Source: Calditrichia bacterium
Lineage (GTDB): Bacteria; Calditrichota; Calditrichia; RBG-13-44-9
Assembly (NCBI GenBank): GCA_026991005.1
Contig: JALXCH010000081.1
Location: forward strand, 1 to 8,390
Reading direction: 5' to 3'
DNA: 8,390 bases
How positions within the stretch are numbered: the stretch's first letter is position 1; each line of letters opens with the position of its first letter. This document shows positions 5,916-8,390 of this stretch, one piece after another. The notes beneath the pieces were generated by a model. The model was not told where the DNA came from. It saw only the letters and a list, made by a program, of their open reading frames with translations, and did not search any database. The position numbers were made by a program, and so were the translations under genes.

Positions 5916-7439
5916 CTATTTCTTTTCCAGCAATTCCTTGAATTTTTCTTTACTGATTTTCTCCACTTCCTCGTGTAGGGAATTCCCATGGCTATCCATA
6001 GTTACAACCACCGGGAAATTTTCCACTTCGAAATGCCACACGGCTTCGGGACTACCAAACTGCTCCAGGTACACCCCTTTCACCTTTTTCACCGTTTTGG
6101 CGTAAATTTGGGCTGCTCCACCGATGGCATGGAAGTACACCGCACCGTATTTCTGACAGGCCTCCAGGGTCTTTTTCCCCATTCCTCCTTTGCCAATAAC
6201 CCCGCGCAAATTAAACCGCCGAATCACTTCGCCCTGGTAGGGTTCTTCGCGAATGGAAGTGGTGGGACCGGCAGCCATCACTTTGTACTCATCGCCTTCT
6301 TTCACAATAACGGGGCCGCAATGGTAAATAATGCTACCTTTGATGATATCCAGCTCCCCGCCGTCGTACAGATAGCGATGCACCGCATCCCGACCGGTGA
6401 AAAGGTCGCCATTTAGCAGAACCACATCTCCCACCTTCAACTTGCGGATATCTTCCTCACTTACGGGGGTGTGCAACACAATTGCCTTAGAAGCATCAAT
6501 CTGGAAATCGGGCAGTTTCGAGTAATCCACTTCAAATTCTCCGGGAGTTTGATATAACCATTCCTTGACGTTTCCTTCGGTATCCAGCACCACACCGCGC
6601 CGCCGGTAGGCCCAGCACATATAGGCGATGGTAACAAAATAAGAAGCAGGCAGGCGGTTCAAATAATCGATATTGATCCCGCCCAGAGTAAATTTGCCAC
6701 CAAATCCCATGGGCCCAATTTCCAGTTGATTGGCTTCTTCCATGATGCGTTCTTCCAGTTCGGCCAGTTCCGGATAGGGATTGGGTTCATCCAGCTTGCG
6801 TAACAACAATTCTTTCGCTCGTTCGAACCCCATGGCACGGTCGCCGCCAATGCACACTCCCAGAAATCCCGGACCGCACCCTTTACCTTGCGCCTTTACC
6901 AGCGCATCCAGAATCACCGCTCGAACTCCTTCCAGATCTCGCCCAAACTTCTTTCCATCAATTTCCACCGGAAGTTTGTATTGAGCACTCATGTTTTCGC
7001 AGCCACCACCTTTCAGAATTAACCGCACATCCAGTTCGTCCTTTTCCCACTGCTCAAAATGAAACACCGGGTGCCCTTTGCCGATATTGTTGCCGGTGTT
7101 CTTGCCGGTAAGAGTATCCACAGAATTCTGACGCAAATAGCCCTTTTCCGTAGCCAGAATTACAGCCTCTTTGGCCGCTTCCATAAACTGAAGCTGATTA
7201 TAACCCACGGGACATTTCACATAAAAATTAATTGTTCCAGTATCCTGACAGATAGGTAAAGAACGTTTTTTAGCCAGGCCGATGTCCTGCATAATCATGT
7301 CCAGTGCCATTTCGGCCATGGAGCTTTTTGCTTCCAGGTTCTTCTTCAGGTTGATAACGTTTTCCACATCCGGCGGAAGGTAAGCCGAGGTGCGTCGAAT
7401 CAGTTCCAGTAAATTATCGCGAAGCATTTCATTGCTCAT
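5916..7439 (-). CDS. Class I (iron-sulfur) fumarate hydratase, single chain
   Basis: A 507-residue protein. The ATG at 7437-7439 is chosen because AAAGGAGG (7446-7453) lies 6 nt upstream; an in-frame start at 7484 would lie upstream of the likely transcription start. The N-terminal (alpha) part, about 1-300, carries PICQDTGT (62-69), KGGGCENMSAQ (143-153), GKGCGPGFLGVCIGGDR (185-201), IGPMGFGGK (241-249) and YMCWAYRRRG (273-282). The C-terminal (beta) part, about 308-507, carries NGDLFTGRDAVHRYL (343-357), YHCGPV (372-377), AAGPTTSIRE (389-398) and IGKGGMGKKT (415-424). The enzyme interconverts fumarate and malate in the TCA cycle with an oxygen-sensitive [4Fe-4S] cluster. By spacing the ligands are probably C64, C188 and C275; C147 and C196 are additional. 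Related tartrate dehydratases share the fold and cannot be fully excluded. It forms a single-gene unit with its own promoter and terminator. Confidence 0.92.
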   Translation of the reverse strand: MSNEMLRDNLLELIRRTSAYLPPDVENVINLKKNLEAKSSMAEMALDMIMQDIGLAKKRSLPICQDTGTINFYVKCPVGYNQLQFMEAAKEAVILATEKGYLRQNSVDTLTGKNTGNNIGKGHPVFHFEQWEKDELDVRLILKGGGCENMSAQYKLPVEIDGKKFGRDLEGVRAVILDALVKAQGKGCGPGFLGVCIGGDRAMGFERAKELLLRKLDEPNPYPELAELEERIMEEANQLEIGPMGFGGKFTLGGINIDYLNRLPASYFVTIAYMCWAYRRRGVVLDTEGNVKEWLYQTPGEFEVDYSKLPDFQIDASKAIVLHTPVSEEDIRKLKVGDVVLLNGDLFTGRDAVHRYLYDGGELDIIKGSIIYHCGPVIVKEGDEYKVMAAGPTTSIREEPYQGEVIRRFNLRGVIGKGGMGKKTLEACQKYGAVYFHAIGGAAQIYAKTVKKVKGVYLEQFGSPEAVWHFEVENFPVVVTMDSHGNSLHEEVEKISKEKFKELLEKK

Positions 7440-7475
7440 GTGCTTCCTCCTTTTTGTTTTAGAAAATCTGCCTGT

Positions 7476-7503
7476 AAAATACAAAATTTTCGAGAAATAT
7501 CAA
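7476..7503 (-). promoter_or_regulatory. Candidate sigma-70 promoter of the fumarase gene
   Basis: On the minus strand TTGATA (7498-7503) is followed after 16 nt by TATTTT (7476-7481). Transcription would begin near 7469, giving a leader of about 30 nt that contains the strong ribosome site. This also argues against translation starting at the upstream in-frame codon at 7484. Confidence 0.45.
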
Positions 7504-7881
7504 CGGATTGAAAAATTTTTTACGGTATAAATGAAAGCTGCCAGAGGCTTAGCTGTGAGCATTCTTCCTCAATTTTATTATTGCTCAATTTCCAAATAGC
7601 AAGAATACTATTTATTACTAAATTCCCGGGCTCTGGTTAAAACTGTTGCATTAAAGAGTTTTTTCAAGTTAAGTTTCAAAAAAATCTGGGGAGTAAAATA
7701 CAACAGGGATGTTAGCCCTTTAACTCCATTAATTTTTTGAGGAAGATGACATATCATTTCCTGCCGGGTGCTACCATATGAAAATTTAAAACAGGAAATT
7801 AAAAACAACGGCTTTTTTCATGTGGCCTTATACGGGAGGAATTGTAAAAAACAATTTCAAAAGTTACTGAAAATCTTCTGT
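7504..7881. other. AT-rich intergenic region between fumarase and coaE, no convincing gene
   Basis: Nearly 400 bases with no frame I would call coding. A 66-codon minus-strand frame (7608-7808) starts with TTG, has no ribosome site and shows no recognisable motif. An 8-bp inverted repeat (ATTTCCTG 7756-7763, CAGGAAAT 7792-7799) is visible. No RNA gene was recognised. Confidence 0.4.
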
Positions 7882-7945
7882 AAAAAATTAGCCCGGAAGA
7901 TGGATTACATCATTTTCCATATTTTCAGTAACAACTTTTCCGGGC
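7863..7945 (-). repeat. Two interleaved inverted repeats after coaE
   Basis: Arm A, GTTACTGAAAAT (7863-7874), pairs perfectly over 12 bp with ATTTTCAGTAAC (7921-7932). Arm B, GCCCGGAA (7891-7898), pairs perfectly over 8 bp with TTCCGGGC (7938-7945). The arms lie in the order A-B-A'-B', so the two stems either exclude each other or form a pseudoknot-like fold. Confidence 0.8.
7882..7945 (-). terminator. Probable terminator of coaE
   Basis: In the minus-strand transcript the GC-rich stem GCCCGGAA/TTCCGGGC (7938-7945 with 7891-7898) starts two bases after the coaE stop. It is followed by UAAUUUUUU (T-run at 7882-7887). The loop is long, about 39 nt, with a small inner ATGGA/TCCAT pairing. The competing 12-bp stem overlaps its loop. 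Confidence 0.6.
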
Positions 7946-7947
7946 AT

Positions 7948-8390
7948 TCAATCCTGCTGAAGGCTGTTTTCTGCCTCCTCGGCAAGGCGGGCAGCACGGG
8001 TTTTTGCCCGCACTTTACGCATCAATTTCTGATACACTGCCCGGGTCTTTTCTTCCAGCTCCTTTAAATCCCCGTTATTTTCAATCACATAATCCGCCCA
8101 CTTCATTTTCTCTTCGATGGGAATTTGTTTATTGATGCGATCGATGATTTCCTTCTCCGTCAGGCGATCTCGTGCTTTAATTCGGGCAATGCGTTTGCTC
8201 ATGCGAGAACTGACCACGACGATGGCATCAAACATGTGCTCCAGATTCAGTTCGTAAATCAAGGCAGCATCCACGGCAATGATGGGGTATTTTCCGCTCT
8301 CGCGTGCCTGCTCAATTAATTCCACTACCCGGGCCACCATTTGGGGATGCACAATGCGGTTTAAGCGCTGGGTTTTGGCGGCATCGGAGA
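7948..8390 (-). CDS. coaE: Dephospho-CoA kinase, C-terminal part (5' end outside window)
   Basis: The frame is open from the right edge (first complete codon at 8388-8390) to TGA at 7948-7950, giving 146 residues. CoaE is about 200 residues long, so roughly the first 55, including the ATP-binding P-loop, lie beyond the window. Seen: LNRIVHPQMVARV, the CoaE 'L..IvHP' segment; IIAVDAALIYEL, matching the family's 'vvDxPLLfE' strand; VVVSSRMSKRIARIKARDRLTEKEIIDRINKQ, with the Arg-rich lid and the 'RixxQ' motif; and KMKWADYVIENNGDLKELE, matching 'k...ADyvIdNxgsleeL'. The enzyme phosphorylates the ribose 3'-hydroxyl of dephospho-CoA, the last step of coenzyme A synthesis, in the cytoplasm. The C-terminal tail is basic (RKVRAKTRAARLAEE). 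The GTG at 8350-8352 is internal, not a start. Confidence 0.92.
   Translation of the reverse strand, partial: SDAAKTQRLNRIVHPQMVARVVELIEQARESGKYPIIAVDAALIYELNLEHMFDAIVVVSSRMSKRIARIKARDRLTEKEIIDRINKQIPIEEKMKWADYVIENNGDLKELEEKTRAVYQKLMRKVRAKTRAARLAEEAENSLQQD

Noticed and set aside
7440..7484. Upstream start for fumarase adding 15 residues
   Set aside because: The extra codons contain the ribosome site of the ATG at 7439 and part of the candidate -10 region; the added residues are basic and unlike the family.
7608..7808. Minus-strand 66-codon frame
   Set aside because: TTG start, no ribosome site, AT-rich composition and no motif; I could not connect it to any family, including transposase remnants.
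7768..8067. Plus-strand 99-codon frame
   Set aside because: It overlaps the coaE gene antisense and has no protein-like features; coaE explains the region.

Overview
The window looks like chromosomal DNA from a Gram-negative bacterium. It encodes the end of an outer-membrane beta-barrel protein of the Omp85 type, together with ordinary housekeeping genes. Several features (a methyltransferase resembling an archaeal family, a stand-alone lysine-ketoglutarate reductase domain, a single-chain class I fumarase, AT-rich intergenic DNA with moderate-GC genes) would fit a deep-branching lineage such as the FCB/Calditrichota area. That placement is a guess from recall and was not tested. No phage, transposon, CRISPR, rRNA or tRNA gene was recognised.

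Layout, left to right. (1) The 3' end of an Omp85/BamA-like gene on the + strand, cut by the window edge, followed by a probable terminator. (2) A two-gene minus-strand operon: a small thioredoxin-like protein (Cys-Ser-Val-Cys) and, 9 nt later, a class I SAM-dependent methyltransferase resembling the archaeal COG2521 family. A good -35/-10 pair lies just upstream. (3) Divergently, a + strand gene for a stand-alone lysine-2-oxoglutarate reductase (saccharopine-forming). (4) Directly after its stop, a tract of about ten 8-9 bp G-rich units inside a 146-nt stretch with no C on the + strand. (5) A convergent minus-strand gene for a protein with an N-terminal zinc knuckle, a low-complexity linker holding three 17-residue repeats, one membrane helix and TPR-like repeats. 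(6) A minus-strand single-chain class I fumarate hydratase with a strong promoter/RBS and a textbook terminator. (7) At the right edge, the C-terminal part of dephospho-CoA kinase (coaE) on the minus strand, followed within 2 nt by a set of interleaved inverted repeats that includes a likely terminator.

The genes do not form one pathway. Fumarase (TCA cycle) and the lysine reductase (lysine catabolism or saccharopine metabolism) are metabolic, coaE makes coenzyme A, and Omp85 belongs to outer-membrane assembly. The thioredoxin/methyltransferase pair and the zinc-knuckle/TPR protein are the least understood parts. The non-coding items most worth a second look are the C-free G-rich tract and the interleaved repeats after coaE.
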